A stretch of DNA of 64,000 nt from CAYFWF01 sp964346815 (lineage in GTDB: Bacteria > Acidobacteriota > Aminicenantia > Aminicenantales > Aminicenantaceae): NCBI GenBank assembly GCA_964346815.1, contig CAYFWF010000068.1:186001-250000 (forward strand), read 5' to 3'. This document shows, piece after piece, positions 1-9,734 of the stretch. The notes under the pieces are model-generated. The model was not told the DNA's origin. It searched no databases and worked only from the letters and a program-made list of their open reading frames with translations. Numbering within the stretch: the stretch's first letter is position 1; every line of letters begins with the position of its first letter. The translations under genes were made by a program, and so were the position numbers.

Positions 1-1106
1 AGCCCTTTGTCCGTAGCATGGATGATCTCCTCCGGCGAGGTTTCTCCTGCCTGTAGGTAAAAATTGGTCGGACCTACCCCCGCTCCGGATGCATTTCCGG
101 TTGAACGAAGGTTGAGTTTCCTCGCTGAATAGATATTACAAAGGAAATTCTTCAACATCCCCTTATCGACAACTAGAGTCTGGTTCTTGGAAACACCTTC
201 TGAATCAAAAGGACGGGTTCCGAGTTTCCCTTGGATACGTCCATCGTCGAGGACGGTGATGTTTTCAGTCCCTATTTTTTTGCCCAATTCATCTGCAAGA
301 AAAGAGAGCCTTTGGTAGACTGCCATCCCCGAGACACAGCTGAAAAGAAATCCCAACAGCCAAGAGGTCATGGGAGGTTCAAATATCACCGGAAGATTCT
401 GCGTTCGAATTTTTCGCGGACGTATTTGACGTACCGTTCTTTCTACAGCCTTTTTGGCGATGTGCTCTGGTGTTTCGAGTTTACTGAAATGTCTCTCTGA
501 GGAAGACCAAAAATCTTCGACTTTATCATCCGTCTCGCCAGCCTGAACCCCTACGCCCAAGCTGAATGCAGTTTCCTTGTATGCCCCCATGAAACCTATG
601 GAATTTGCCAGATATGTTTTTATCTCTTTTGTCTCGAAACTGGCTCCATGGGAATTGGTTATCCTTTTATCAGAAAGAGCGATCCTCTCAGTTTGCGTAG
701 CCAGGAAAATTTTTTTGTGGGGATCCAGGTTTGAAATTTCCGGATCGAAGATATCAAGAGCCGATGGGTCGAGGGAGTCTTTCTTCAGCGGCGGAAGCCC
801 AGCGTGTTCATCTCTGTTGGCATACTCCGCACGGCGAATGGCGTTTTTCATCAGCCGCTGAAGAGAGTCTCTAGATAAGTCTGAAGAAGTGGCATATGCG
901 GTTTTTTTCTCTTTGATGACTCTTATCCCTAGATACCTGGAACTCGCTTCCATTAGGTTTTCTATATTTCCATAGCGTACATCTACATTGAATTCTGTTC
1001 CCTCAACGATAGAAACCTCGGTTTCATCAGCTCCCTTCGCAATCCCGAGGCTGACCAATCTTTCGGCTAAGTTCATCAGTTCCGGTGATTCATTTTTTCC
1101 TCTCAC
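1..1106 (-). CDS. pmbA: PmbA/TldE-like protease subunit, 3' end cut by window edge
   Basis: The minus-strand frame stays open from a GTG at 1106 to the window edge, giving about 368 codons without a stop. The translation looks like the PmbA/TldE family: an N-terminal region with ERLVSLGIAKGADETEVS, a middle with SHGASFETKE, and a C-terminal region with STGNASGAGVGPTNFYL. Like other PmbA proteins, the visible part lacks the HExxxH metal site that TldD carries. In the known family PmbA pairs with TldD as a cytoplasmic metalloprotease that degrades unfolded peptides and matures some modified peptides. The GTG overlaps the tldD stop (GTGA at 1103-1106), and a GGGGGA stretch lies just upstream, so the two are probably translationally coupled. 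An in-frame ATG at 1076 is an alternative start. The family is usually about 440 residues, so roughly 70 C-terminal residues lie outside the window. Confidence 0.9.
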   Translation of the reverse strand, partial: MRGKNESPELMNLAERLVSLGIAKGADETEVSIVEGTEFNVDVRYGNIENLMEASSRYLGIRVIKEKKTAYATSSDLSRDSLQRLMKNAIRRAEYANRDEHAGLPPLKKDSLDPSALDIFDPEISNLDPHKKIFLATQTERIALSDKRITNSHGASFETKEIKTYLANSIGFMGAYKETAFSLGVGVQAGETDDKVEDFWSSSERHFSKLETPEHIAKKAVERTVRQIRPRKIRTQNLPVIFEPPMTSWLLGFLFSCVSGMAVYQRLSFLADELGKKIGTENITVLDDGRIQGKLGTRPFDSEGVSKNQTLVVDKGMLKNFLCNIYSARKLNLRSTGNASGAGVGPTNFYLQAGETSPEEIIHATDKG

Positions 1107-2545
1107 TTCAGTCCCCCAACAGTCATGCGGGAGACCTTGAGAGTAGGACATCCATCTGTTACTGGCGCTGCCTGTCCCTCTTTTCCACACGTTCCTGTCT
1201 GCAGCCCGAATGTCAAATCTGAACCAACCTGCTCTATCCTGTTAAGGATATCGATATTGGTACCGATGAGCGTTGCCTGTTTGACCGGAGCAGTGAGTTT
1301 TCCATCCTCTATCAGAAATCCCGAGCTGACTGAAAAAGTGAATTTTCCGGAATCTTCCACTTGTCCTCCCTGGAATTTGTGGGCATAAAATCCTTTGTTT
1401 ACTGATTTCAGGATGTCTTGAGGATCGTCTTCTCCTGAGTCTATATACGTGTTGCTCATCCGGGGGATGGGGACGCAGGTGTAATCCTGTCTCCGGCCGT
1501 GACCAGTCAGAGACATGCCCATCAATTTTGATGAGAGCTTATCCTGAAGAAATCCGACAAGTTTTCCCCTCTCGATCAGGGAAGTTTTCTTAGGGACCGT
1601 CCCTTCATCATCGATGTTGTAAGAACCGCGAAAAAAAGGAATAGTGGGATCATCATAAATGAAAATCTTCTCATTTCCTACTTTTTTGCCCAATTTATCC
1701 CAGAAAATCGAGGTTTTTTTTCGATTGAAATCCGCTTCGAGCAGATGTCCCACTGCTTCATGGATCAAGACTCCGCTGTGACCTGGTGCCAGGACAACGG
1801 GCATTTCTCCAGCAGGAGGAACAACGGCTTCCAGAAGATTCAGCGCTTCTTGGGCTGCATCGGCGCCTATATGGGACGGAGTGAGTTCTTTTATGAAATA
1901 ATCCATCCCCACCCTGCCTCCACCACCTGAATAACCGGCTTCTCTCCTGCCTGAATTTTCCGCAATACACAGACAGGTTAGCTTCAAAAGTGGCTGGACG
2001 TCAGAAATGGATACTCCTTCAGAATTCACGATAGTTGTGTGTCGGATTTGGTCGGTAAACATGATTTTCGCCTCTTTAATTTTTTTGTCGAAATGAGATG
2101 CAGCCCGGTATGTCTCTCTGACCATAGAGATCTTTCTGTCTACAGATTCTCGATGAGCAGGCTGAGATACTGGATATAGGTCGTGGGGAGGACGCGAGGA
2201 ATGTATCTGAACAGCATGTCGAGGGGATTCTCCTTCTGCTATCGCGGCCGCAGTCAAAGCAACCCTTTTGATTTTTGCGGAGGAGAGGTCATTCGAATAG
2301 CCGTATCCTGTCCGGTCTCCGCTAATAACTCTTATGCCCAATCCGAGTACGATGCTTTCCGAAGTTTCTTTGATGATCTCTTCTTCCATCCGGACGGCAT
2401 TCGTTATTTTGTATTCGAGAAAGATTTCGGCGAAATTCCCTCCTTTAGAGAGAGCCAGGTTCAGCACTTTTTCAAGGTCGGTGAGGCCGAGATCGAGAGG
2501 GGCATCAGAGAGAAAAGAGTCCTGATTTGATAAGATTTTCTTCAA
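1103..2545 (-). CDS. tldD: TldD metalloprotease subunit
   Basis: 480 residues, the usual length for TldD. The metal-binding HEAVGH lies at residues 262-267, followed by LLEADF, and the conserved Cys/Gly-rich C-terminus (TGTCGKEGQ) is present. In the known family TldD supplies the catalytic zinc site of the TldD/PmbA protease, and the partner gene follows directly here with a four-base overlap. The start is a TTG at 2545, chosen because GGAG sits eight bases upstream and the N-terminus aligns with family length. A plausible promoter lies at 2589-2617. No signal peptide is visible, consistent with a cytoplasmic enzyme. Confidence 0.95.
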   Translation of the reverse strand: MKKILSNQDSFLSDAPLDLGLTDLEKVLNLALSKGGNFAEIFLEYKITNAVRMEEEIIKETSESIVLGLGIRVISGDRTGYGYSNDLSSAKIKRVALTAAAIAEGESPRHAVQIHSSRPPHDLYPVSQPAHRESVDRKISMVRETYRAASHFDKKIKEAKIMFTDQIRHTTIVNSEGVSISDVQPLLKLTCLCIAENSGRREAGYSGGGGRVGMDYFIKELTPSHIGADAAQEALNLLEAVVPPAGEMPVVLAPGHSGVLIHEAVGHLLEADFNRKKTSIFWDKLGKKVGNEKIFIYDDPTIPFFRGSYNIDDEGTVPKKTSLIERGKLVGFLQDKLSSKLMGMSLTGHGRRQDYTCVPIPRMSNTYIDSGEDDPQDILKSVNKGFYAHKFQGGQVEDSGKFTFSVSSGFLIEDGKLTAPVKQATLIGTNIDILNRIEQVGSDLTFGLQTGTCGKEGQAAPVTDGCPTLKVSRMTVGGLK

Positions 2546-2588
2546 TCTTGGATCTCCTCGACATTTGGCCAGCGTAATTGTTCATCTC

Positions 2589-2617
2589 ATCTTAAAGAAT
2601 CTCTTTCAGAAACACAA
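2589..2617 (-). promoter_or_regulatory. Candidate sigma-70 promoter for tldD-pmbA
   Basis: Read on the minus strand: TTGTGT (2612-2617), a 17-base spacer, then TAAGAT (2589-2594). It lies about 45 bases upstream of the tldD TTG start. The match to consensus is moderate. Confidence 0.45.
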
Positions 2618-2659
2618 GCAGAATTCCACGGGGCAAGTCTGACACTCTCTTTCCATAGG

Positions 2660-3670
2660 TTATTTTTTGCCTCTTATGTGGAAAATGGAAAGAATGAGGA
2701 TGCTGCCGATACCAAGCAGATATTCAAAAATATTTGTTACAAGGTGGATGCTGCTGGATAGAATAGCGATGCGCTTTTCAAATCCCAGGAGCATTAGGGT
2801 TAAGGCCCAAGCGGATTCCCAGGTGCCAAATCCTCCGATTCCTTTAATCGGGAGGGCAGAGCTCATCTCTGCTCCAGTAATGCCCAAAATGGTCTTGAAA
2901 AAGCTGAGGTTTTCCAGCAAAAAACCATGACTGCGGAGCAAAGAAAAAAGAAGAAAGTAGAGAGAAAGGTATTTGGCCAGGCGTATTCCCAAAGAAATGA
3001 TGAGGAGAGGCCCATCGATTTTTCTTTTTCTTGTCCTGGCAAGCTCTTCAATGGTGAGGCGCATTTTTTTTACACTCGTTTCTGCCCAGTTTCTTTTCTC
3101 CTGTTTGAAGACCTTCAACAACCATCGATACAGATTCAAAAAGAGGCCCGCTATCTGGGTGATTTTCCAAAAAACCAACAAGAGAACGGCGAAAAAAAAG
3201 ATGGAAAACACCAGAAGTGTGGTGTTGGAGAGGGAGGTCGCTCCTAGCCCCACAGCCAGAATGGATAAAACCAAAAAAGGACTCAATGTAAGAAAATCCA
3301 GCACAAAAGCCACCACAAAGCTGGAAGCAGCTGTCTCGAAGGAATATTTCAGACTTTTGTTGAGAACATAGACATAGGAGAGGGACCCTATCCGGGCAGG
3401 AAAGAGATCGACAAAAAGGTTTCGGATGAAGGTAACAAGAAAAATATCGCCCCAGCCTATGTGTTGAGGCTGAAGCAGCAATCTGTAACGCCACGCACGT
3501 AGAGCTGCTCCCAAGAGGGCCAGGCAAAAAAAGGCGATCATCCCTGGAAGATAGATTTGAGCGAATGTTTGGACAAAGTCTTCGAATTCGATTTGAGAGA
3601 GGAGAAACCAGATGAGGACAATGGAGAGAACGAGAGAAAGCAGCAAGGAAAGACCTTTTCTTCTCAGCAT
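2660..3670 (-). CDS. YbhN/LPG-synthase-TM family membrane protein (UPF0104-like)
   Basis: 336 residues from the ATG at 3670, nearly all hydrophobic helices separated by short basic loops. The C-terminal motif LPIKGIGGFGTWESAWA fits the lysylphosphatidylglycerol synthetase TM region / YbhN family, whose members are integral inner-membrane proteins thought to flip or handle lipids. There is no aminoacyl-transfer domain, so this is the membrane part alone. The frame also extends upstream to a TTG at 3709. ATG 3670 is preferred because the hydrophobic N-terminus begins there, although its ribosome site is weak. The gene is divergent from nadC with a 218-bp gap. Its substrate cannot be read from the sequence. 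Confidence 0.8.
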   Translation of the reverse strand: MLRRKGLSLLLSLVLSIVLIWFLLSQIEFEDFVQTFAQIYLPGMIAFFCLALLGAALRAWRYRLLLQPQHIGWGDIFLVTFIRNLFVDLFPARIGSLSYVYVLNKSLKYSFETAASSFVVAFVLDFLTLSPFLVLSILAVGLGATSLSNTTLLVFSIFFFAVLLLVFWKITQIAGLFLNLYRWLLKVFKQEKRNWAETSVKKMRLTIEELARTRKRKIDGPLLIISLGIRLAKYLSLYFLLFSLLRSHGFLLENLSFFKTILGITGAEMSSALPIKGIGGFGTWESAWALTLMLLGFEKRIAILSSSIHLVTNIFEYLLGIGSILILSIFHIRGKK

Positions 3671-3717
3671 TCTTTTTATATATTTAAAGCAGAATCTCCT
3701 CGAAGTCAATCGGGGGG

Positions 3718-3737
3718 CTTCCTCATACGTGAGGAAG
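3718..3737. other. Perfect 8-bp hairpin in the divergent YbhN-like/nadC gap
   Basis: CTTCCTCA (3718-3725) and TGAGGAAG (3730-3737) form an inverted repeat around TACG. The gap 3671-3888 is between divergent genes, so this could be an operator or a leader hairpin. There is no T-run on either side, so it is not a standard terminator. No clear consensus promoter was found in the rest of the gap. Confidence 0.35.
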
Positions 3738-3888
3738 AGACAGTCAGTTTTGCCGATTCATAAGCTTTTTTGCATTGGATGCCCGTTTGCTTCCGGATAC
3801 CACCTGCCTGCTGGATCCGGTAAATGTTGCGGAAGACGAGATGCATATAAACCTAGTTGTTTGACTGGGGGGGGAGAAAAAAATATAA

Positions 3889-4728
3889 TTGTCTCTGATG
3901 TGGACGAAAAATTTTGATGCCGTGGTCGATGCGGCATTGAGGGAGGATATGCCGGAAGGGGATATCACATCCGAGAATATCATTCCATCCGGATCTCTAT
4001 CACAAGCCATTATTTTAGCTAAAGAGGAAGGGATTTTAGCAGGGATTTATGTGGCAGAAACAGTTTTTAAAAAGATCGACCCTTCTGTTTCTTTCAAAAT
4101 TCATCGTAAAGACGGAGAAAAGATTAAAAAGGGAGATAAATTGGGATTCCTGAGGGGCCCCTCTGTCGCTCTCCTCAAGGGAGAACGTACGGCATTGAAC
4201 TTCCTTCAGAGAATGTCTGGTATTGCGACCGAGACAAGCAGGTTTGTCCGGGTTCTCCAAAATACAGAGACAAAAGTTTTGGATACGCGAAAAACCACTC
4301 CCGGATTGAGAAAACTCGAGAAGTATGCCGTGAAGATGGGAGGGGGGGGGAACCATCGTCTAAACCTCTCGGAGATGGTCATGATAAAAGACAATCACCT
4401 CAAGATCATCGGCAGCATCTCAAAGGCCGTGCTGTTGGCAAGAAAAAAGATCAAACCGGGAATAAAGATCGAGGTAGAGGCAACCAGCCTCGATGAGGTG
4501 AAAGAGGCTGTGACGAGTGGTGCAGATATCATAATGCTGGATAATATGTCTTTAAACAGAATGAAAGAAGCGGTGGATTGGGTCGGAGGGAAAGTGCCAA
4601 TCGAGGTTTCGGGAAACGTTACTCTGTCCAGGGCAAAAGAGATTGCTCAAATTGGGGTGGATTTTATCTCTGTCGGAGCCTTGACACATTCCTATAAGTC
4701 CTTGGATATCAGCATGGAGTTTCTTTAA
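3889..4728 (+). CDS. nadC: Nicotinate-nucleotide pyrophosphorylase (quinolinate phosphoribosyltransferase)
   Basis: 279 residues, typical of NadC. It converts quinolinate and PRPP to nicotinate mononucleotide in de novo NAD synthesis. Visible family signatures are ALREDMPEGDIT near the N-terminus, ERTALNFLQRMSGIAT, DTRKTTPGLR (residues 132-141), NHRLNL (155-160), EVEA, DIIMLDN and the C-terminal SVGALTHS. It is followed after nine bases by nadB, so the pathway genes are co-transcribed. The start is uncertain: TTG 3889 has GGGGAG about 13 bases upstream, while ATG 3898 is the next in-frame option. nadA, the third gene of the pathway, is not in this window. Confidence 0.97.
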   Translation: MSLMWTKNFDAVVDAALREDMPEGDITSENIIPSGSLSQAIILAKEEGILAGIYVAETVFKKIDPSVSFKIHRKDGEKIKKGDKLGFLRGPSVALLKGERTALNFLQRMSGIATETSRFVRVLQNTETKVLDTRKTTPGLRKLEKYAVKMGGGGNHRLNLSEMVMIKDNHLKIIGSISKAVLLARKKIKPGIKIEVEATSLDEVKEAVTSGADIIMLDNMSLNRMKEAVDWVGGKVPIEVSGNVTLSRAKEIAQIGVDFISVGALTHSYKSLDISMEFL

Positions 4729-4737
4729 TGAGGAAAG

Positions 4738-6324
4738 ATGGGGGAAGAAAGGGCACTTAAAACCGATATCTTGGTCATTGGCTGCGGGATTGCTGGAGCG
4801 AGTGCTGCGTTAGAGGCAGCCAAGAGCGGATTGAAAGTTGCCGTGATTACAAAGAATGCCCGGTTGGAAGAGTCAAACACCTATTACGCGCAGGGGGGAA
4901 TCGTTTCCCTCGGAAATGATGACCATCCTGAGCTTTTAAAAGACGATATCATTGAAACCGGAGACGGGATCAACAATCCAGATGCCGTAGATATCTTGGC
5001 TACCGAAGGGAAGAAGTATGTGGACCGTATCTTGATCCAGGAGCTGAAGATACCTTTCACGCGAAGCGCTCCGGATTCGCTGGATTATGCCCAGGAGGCG
5101 GGTCATTCTCGGAGACGCATCTTGCATATCAAAGATACGACGGGGAAAACCATCGAGGAACGATTCATATCTTCACTGAAAAGATATTCCAATGTGAAGC
5201 TTCTGGGCGGTCATACAGCAGTAGATTTGCTTACGGTGCCGCATCACTCCAAAAACCCAACAGCTTTTTATAGATATCCGCGCTGCATCGGCGCTTATGT
5301 GCTCGACAACACAACTAAAAAAGTGAGGACCATTTTTGCAACCTATACCATCCTTTCGACCGGAGGATGTGGATCTGCCTATTTATACACGTCTAATCCA
5401 GAAGGATCTATTGGGGATGGTTTTGCCATGGCTTATCGGGCCGGTGCCAGAATCGTCAACATGGAATATATTCAGTTTCATCCTACCTCTCTTTTTCACA
5501 GGGATGCTGAAGGATTTTTGATTTCCGAGACCGTCAGGGGAGAAGGAGCTCGTCTAAAAACAAAGGACGGTAAGACTTTCATGGAAAAATATCATAAAAA
5601 AAAAGATTTAGCTCCCCGTGATGAGGTCACCCGTGCCATCTACGAGGAGATGACCAACACCAACTCGAATTATGTGTACCTCGATCTTGCTTCTTATGCC
5701 AAAATCGACATAAAAAAGCGGTTTCCCAATATTTATAGAACATGCCGCCAATTCGGGATCGACATCACCAAAAATGCCATTCCTGTGGTCCCAGCGGCAC
5801 ATTACTGCTGTGGAGGAGTTCTCGTGGATGGGTGGGGGAAAACTTCCCTGAAAGGTCTTTATGCAGCGGGTGAAGTGGCTTGTACGGGTGTCCACGGCGC
5901 CAACCGACTGGCCTCTACTTCTCTTTTGGAAGGATTGGTTTGGGGAACCCGTGCAGCCAAACATATCGCATCCCATTTCGATCCGAATGTTGATTATGAG
6001 CCCTCTGATATCCATGAGTGGTATTATCCGGAAAAAGATGAAGAGATCGATCCCGCACTCATCAACCAGGATTGGATTTCTCTCCGGTCTACGATGTGGA
6101 ACTACGCAGGAATTATTCGCACACAAAAGCGCCTGGATCGTGCGCGTGCTGATTTGGAATACCTCCGTCACAGAATAGAGAAGTTTTACAGAGAAGCCAG
6201 GATGGATGAAAAGATCGTCGGTCTCAAGCATGGTATTCAGGTCGCCTTGCTGATCACGCACGCTGCCCTCGGAAATCCGATCAGCCGCGGTTCCCATTTC
6301 GTCAAGGGAGTCAGACATTCATGA
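4738..6324 (+). CDS. nadB: L-aspartate oxidase
   Basis: 528 residues. A flavoprotein of the succinate dehydrogenase/fumarate reductase family that oxidises aspartate to iminoaspartate for quinolinate synthesis. The FAD-binding GCGIAG is at residues 15-20, followed by the family stretches YYAQGGI, FHPTSL, SETVRGEGA, AAHYCCGGV and GLYAAGEVACTGVHGANRL. The length and the C-terminal helical domain match NadB rather than SdhA, and the position right after nadC supports this. The ATG at 4738 has GAGGAAAG directly upstream. Confidence 0.96.
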   Translation: MGEERALKTDILVIGCGIAGASAALEAAKSGLKVAVITKNARLEESNTYYAQGGIVSLGNDDHPELLKDDIIETGDGINNPDAVDILATEGKKYVDRILIQELKIPFTRSAPDSLDYAQEAGHSRRRILHIKDTTGKTIEERFISSLKRYSNVKLLGGHTAVDLLTVPHHSKNPTAFYRYPRCIGAYVLDNTTKKVRTIFATYTILSTGGCGSAYLYTSNPEGSIGDGFAMAYRAGARIVNMEYIQFHPTSLFHRDAEGFLISETVRGEGARLKTKDGKTFMEKYHKKKDLAPRDEVTRAIYEEMTNTNSNYVYLDLASYAKIDIKKRFPNIYRTCRQFGIDITKNAIPVVPAAHYCCGGVLVDGWGKTSLKGLYAAGEVACTGVHGANRLASTSLLEGLVWGTRAAKHIASHFDPNVDYEPSDIHEWYYPEKDEEIDPALINQDWISLRSTMWNYAGIIRTQKRLDRARADLEYLRHRIEKFYREARMDEKIVGLKHGIQVALLITHAALGNPISRGSHFVKGVRHS

Positions 6325-6409
6325 CTTTGATAATCTGGCCCTGATCATTCCTGAATCTTCCAGACAATCCCTGAATTCTTTCAGAACGCTTGCTGCCCTC
6401 CCCCTTTTG

Positions 6410-6437
6410 TTGACTTTCAACAGGCTTCCTCTATAAT
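6410..6437 (+). promoter_or_regulatory. Sigma-70 promoter for the ileS-lspA-lgt-rluD operon
   Basis: TTGACT (6410-6415), a 16-base spacer, then TATAAT (6432-6437). The predicted transcript starts near 6444, giving a leader of about 25 bases that holds the GGAGAG ribosome site at 6459-6464. No T-box fits in so short a leader. Confidence 0.8.
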
Positions 6438-6468
6438 AACAAAAAGAATGTGAGAGTTGGAGAGATGA

Positions 6469-9246
6469 ATGGTCGAAAGCGATAAAATCAAGGAAACGTT
6501 GAACCTTCCGCAGACATCTTTTTCCATGAAGGCGAAACTCGCTCAAAAAGAGCCTGAGGTCATAAAACACTGGGAGGAAATTAAACTCTACCATAAGATT
6601 CAGAAAAAAAGGCAAGATGGCTCCTCTTTTGTTCTTCATGATGGACCTCCTTATGCCAATGGACGGATTCATCTGGGAACAGCGTTGAACAAGATTTTGA
6701 AAGATTTCATAATCAAAACAAAAACCATGCAAGGATTCCATGCTCCTTATCTGCCTGGATGGGATTGCCATGGCCTTCCCATCGAGATCAAGGTCGATCA
6801 ACTTCTGGGAAAGAAGAAAGCCAAAATGTCCGCTTTGGATGTCAGGGAAGAGTGCAGGAAGTACGCTTTGAAGTTTGTGGATATCCAAAGGGAGCAGTTC
6901 AAAAGACTCGGGGTCTTCGGCGAATGGAAGGAGCCTTACCTTACTATGCATCCTGAGTACGAAGCAGAAGTTCTCCGTCATCTTGCGGCCTTTTTTGCTT
7001 CGGGAAATATCTATAAAGGAAAAAAGCCTGTCCATTGGTGTGCACACTGCCGGACAGCCCTCGCTGAGGCTGAAATCGAGTATAAAGACCGGGAATCTCC
7101 TTCCATCTATGTAAAATTCCTGATGATTTCCGACCTCTCAGAGAAATTTCCCGCTCTGAAGGGAAAGAATGTATTTGTGCTCATCTGGACAACGACTCCA
7201 TGGACTTTGCCTGCCAATCTGGCCATCGCCTTCCATCCTGAGTTTGAATACACGGCCTTTGAAACGGACGGAGAGGTGTATATTGCTGCCAAGCGGTTGG
7301 TCCCAGTTCTTGCTGAAGAACTGGGATTCAGCCAGACGAATGAATTGGTGACGTTTTTGGGAAAAGAAATGGAAGGGCTGAAAGCTAAGCATCCATTTGT
7401 TGATAGGGAATCGGTTTTTGTCCTTGCTGACTATGTGACTCTCGATCAGGGAACGGGATGTGTCCATACAGCTCCTGGGCACGGACATGAAGACTACCTC
7501 ACTGGGATGAAATATGATCTTGATATTTATACACCTGTGGATAATGAAGGCAATTTTACTTCACATGTGAAAAAGTATGCGGGTTTGAATGTCTTCGATT
7601 CAAACGAGATCATCGTTCGGGATATGGCCAAAGACAAATCCCTTTTAAAGGAAGATAAGATCGTCCATTCCTACCCCCATTGTTGGCGCTGTAAAAATCC
7701 CGTGATCTTTAGAGCCACTGCCCAATGGTTTATTTCCCTGGATCAGGGAAACCTGAGGAAAAAAGCTCTGGAAGAAATTAAACGGATCAACTGGATCCCT
7801 CATTGGGGAGAAGAGAGGATCGCAAACATGGTCGAAGCTCGGCCTGACTGGTGCATATCCCGCCAAAGAACATGGGGTGTCCCCATCCCAGCTTTCTACT
7901 GTCATGATTGTGGGTATATTCTCGCTAACGAACAGATCACACTCAGGGTTGCGGATGTTTTTTCCGCGGAGGGAGCAAATTCCTGGTTTACCAAAGAAGC
8001 CAGGGAATTTTTGTCGCCTGAGACGAGTTGCCCCGATTGTGGATCTTCTCATTTCAACAAGGAGAACAACATCCTGGATGTATGGTTTGAATCAGGTGCG
8101 AGTCACAACGTCTTAGGGAAGCGAGAAGATCTTCCATGGCCAGCTGACATTTATATTGAGGGGCATGACCAGTACAGGGGTTGGTTCAACAGTTCGCTTA
8201 TTATAGGAGTTGGAGCCAAAGGCTCTTCTCCTTATAAAACCTGTATCACTCACGGTTTTGTCCTCGATGAGCAGGGGAGAGGCATGTCGAAATCACTGGG
8301 AAATTTCGTAGATCCTGAGGAAGTTATCAGTCAAAATGGAGCCGAGATCTTGAGGCTCTGGGTTGCCATGCTCAACTACAAGGAAGATGCCCGATTCGGA
8401 GGCGAGACCGTGAGCCGAATCGTGGAAGCCTATCGGAAAATTCGAAATACATGGAGGTTCATCCTGGGCAACCTTCATGATTTTGATCCCGAAACCGAAA
8501 GCGTTCCCAAAGAGGAAATGGAGCCTCTAGACAGATGGATCCTTGAAAAATCCATACGGATGAGAGAGAGGATTCTGAAATCCTATGAGAGATTTGAATA
8601 TCATATCATTTTCCATACCATATATAATTTTGTTACCATTGATTTGAGTTCCTTCTATCTTGATGTGCTGAAGGATAGACTCTACTGTTCGGGTAAGGAA
8701 TCGGTGATTCGGAGGTCTGCACAGACCGCTCTGTTCGAGCTGCTTCGAACAAACTTAATTTTAATGGCCCCTATACTTCCATTCACCACTGAAGAGGCCT
8801 GGAATGTCATGCCAATGTTCAAGGACAAGGTAGAATCGGTCCATCTCGAAGTATTCCCTTCCCCAGAAGAAAAATGGATGGATTCCGATATTTTCGAGGA
8901 ACTAGGAGATCTTGTACTCATCCGGGAAAAAGTCCTGAAAGAGCTTGAACTGACCCGGGAGAACAAGGTGATCGGAAATTCTCTTGCAGCGAGTGTGGTT
9001 CTAAAAGTTCCTCCAGACCAGGAACCCCTGTTAAAAAAATATGAAGTGCTGCTTCCATCGATGTTCATCGTTTCTGAAGTCATTCTCCAGAATCATTCTG
9101 CCCCTGAGCTTGAGGTGGTTGTATCGAAGGCTCCTGGAGAGAAATGTATCAGATGCTGGAACTTTTCTACTTATGTCGGCCAAAGCTCAAGCTATCCCCG
9201 GTTCTGCAAACGCTGTGAAGAAGTGGTCAGCCAGATGAAATCATGA
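6469..9246 (+). CDS. ileS: Isoleucyl-tRNA synthetase
   Basis: 925 residues, class I aminoacyl-tRNA synthetase charging tRNA-Ile in the cytoplasm. The HIGH-type motif appears as HLGT (residues 68-71), the KMSKS-type loop as GMSKS (605-609), and the editing domain contains the GTGCVHTAPGHGHEDY stretch. The C-terminus carries a four-cysteine zinc knuckle (C893, C896, C913, C916), typical of the bacterial type-1 enzyme. The ATG at 6469 has GGAGAG at 6459-6464. It overlaps lspA by four bases (ATGA), the common ileS-lspA arrangement. Confidence 0.98.
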   Translation: MVESDKIKETLNLPQTSFSMKAKLAQKEPEVIKHWEEIKLYHKIQKKRQDGSSFVLHDGPPYANGRIHLGTALNKILKDFIIKTKTMQGFHAPYLPGWDCHGLPIEIKVDQLLGKKKAKMSALDVREECRKYALKFVDIQREQFKRLGVFGEWKEPYLTMHPEYEAEVLRHLAAFFASGNIYKGKKPVHWCAHCRTALAEAEIEYKDRESPSIYVKFLMISDLSEKFPALKGKNVFVLIWTTTPWTLPANLAIAFHPEFEYTAFETDGEVYIAAKRLVPVLAEELGFSQTNELVTFLGKEMEGLKAKHPFVDRESVFVLADYVTLDQGTGCVHTAPGHGHEDYLTGMKYDLDIYTPVDNEGNFTSHVKKYAGLNVFDSNEIIVRDMAKDKSLLKEDKIVHSYPHCWRCKNPVIFRATAQWFISLDQGNLRKKALEEIKRINWIPHWGEERIANMVEARPDWCISRQRTWGVPIPAFYCHDCGYILANEQITLRVADVFSAEGANSWFTKEAREFLSPETSCPDCGSSHFNKENNILDVWFESGASHNVLGKREDLPWPADIYIEGHDQYRGWFNSSLIIGVGAKGSSPYKTCITHGFVLDEQGRGMSKSLGNFVDPEEVISQNGAEILRLWVAMLNYKEDARFGGETVSRIVEAYRKIRNTWRFILGNLHDFDPETESVPKEEMEPLDRWILEKSIRMRERILKSYERFEYHIIFHTIYNFVTIDLSSFYLDVLKDRLYCSGKESVIRRSAQTALFELLRTNLILMAPILPFTTEEAWNVMPMFKDKVESVHLEVFPSPEEKWMDSDIFEELGDLVLIREKVLKELELTRENKVIGNSLAASVVLKVPPDQEPLLKKYEVLLPSMFIVSEVILQNHSAPELEVVVSKAPGEKCIRCWNFSTYVGQSSSYPRFCKRCEEVVSQMKS

Positions 9247-9734
9247 AAGAAAGAGCCTTCTATTTTGTTTTGATAGCGGCTCTTCTGGTTGTGGACCAAG
9301 TCAGCAAAGCCCTCATAGCCGGAAACATCGCTCTCCATTCGAGCATAGAAGTCATTCCTCATTTCTTTCATCTGGTCCATGTCCGGAACAAAGGAGCGAT
9401 TTTCGGATTCTTTTCTCAATCGGGAAATTCATGGGTGTTCGTCTTGTTAACACTGGCATCATTCGCTGCGCTGGGATTGGTGGTTTTTTATTTTTTTAAA
9501 ACCCCCCCCAGCGAAAAGTTTCTATCCTTTGCCCTGTCTCTGATATTGGCAGGGGCCTTTGGCAATTTGATCGACCGAGTTCTGAGGGGATCGGTGATAG
9601 ATTTCCTGGATTTGAGCGTGAAAGGATGGCACTGGCCCTCCTTTAATGTGGCCGATTCCTGTATCACAGTCGGAGCTTCGCTCCTGGTCCTTTTATTCCT
9701 TTTCAAGAGGAGTTCGGCATGTTCCCCGTCCTGA
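9243..9734 (+). CDS. lspA: Lipoprotein signal peptidase (signal peptidase II)
   Basis: 163 residues with four hydrophobic helices. It cleaves the signal peptide of diacylated prolipoproteins in the inner membrane. Family motifs: VDQVSK near the first helix, RNKGAIFGFF (residues 48-57), GNLIDRVLRGSVIDF with putative catalytic Asp120, and FNVADS with the second catalytic Asp138. The start overlaps the ileS stop and the end overlaps lgt by 16 bases, so lipoprotein lipidation and signal removal are coupled. Confidence 0.97.
   Translation: MKERAFYFVLIAALLVVDQVSKALIAGNIALHSSIEVIPHFFHLVHVRNKGAIFGFFSQSGNSWVFVLLTLASFAALGLVVFYFFKTPPSEKFLSFALSLILAGAFGNLIDRVLRGSVIDFLDLSVKGWHWPSFNVADSCITVGASLLVLLFLFKRSSACSPS

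Noticed and set aside
5608..6318. 236-codon minus-strand ORF inside nadB
   Set aside because: Antisense shadow of a conserved FAD enzyme; no ribosome site or family match.
6319..7047. 242-codon minus-strand ORF opposite the start of ileS
   Set aside because: It is the shadow of strongly conserved ileS codons, and its end covers the ileS promoter.
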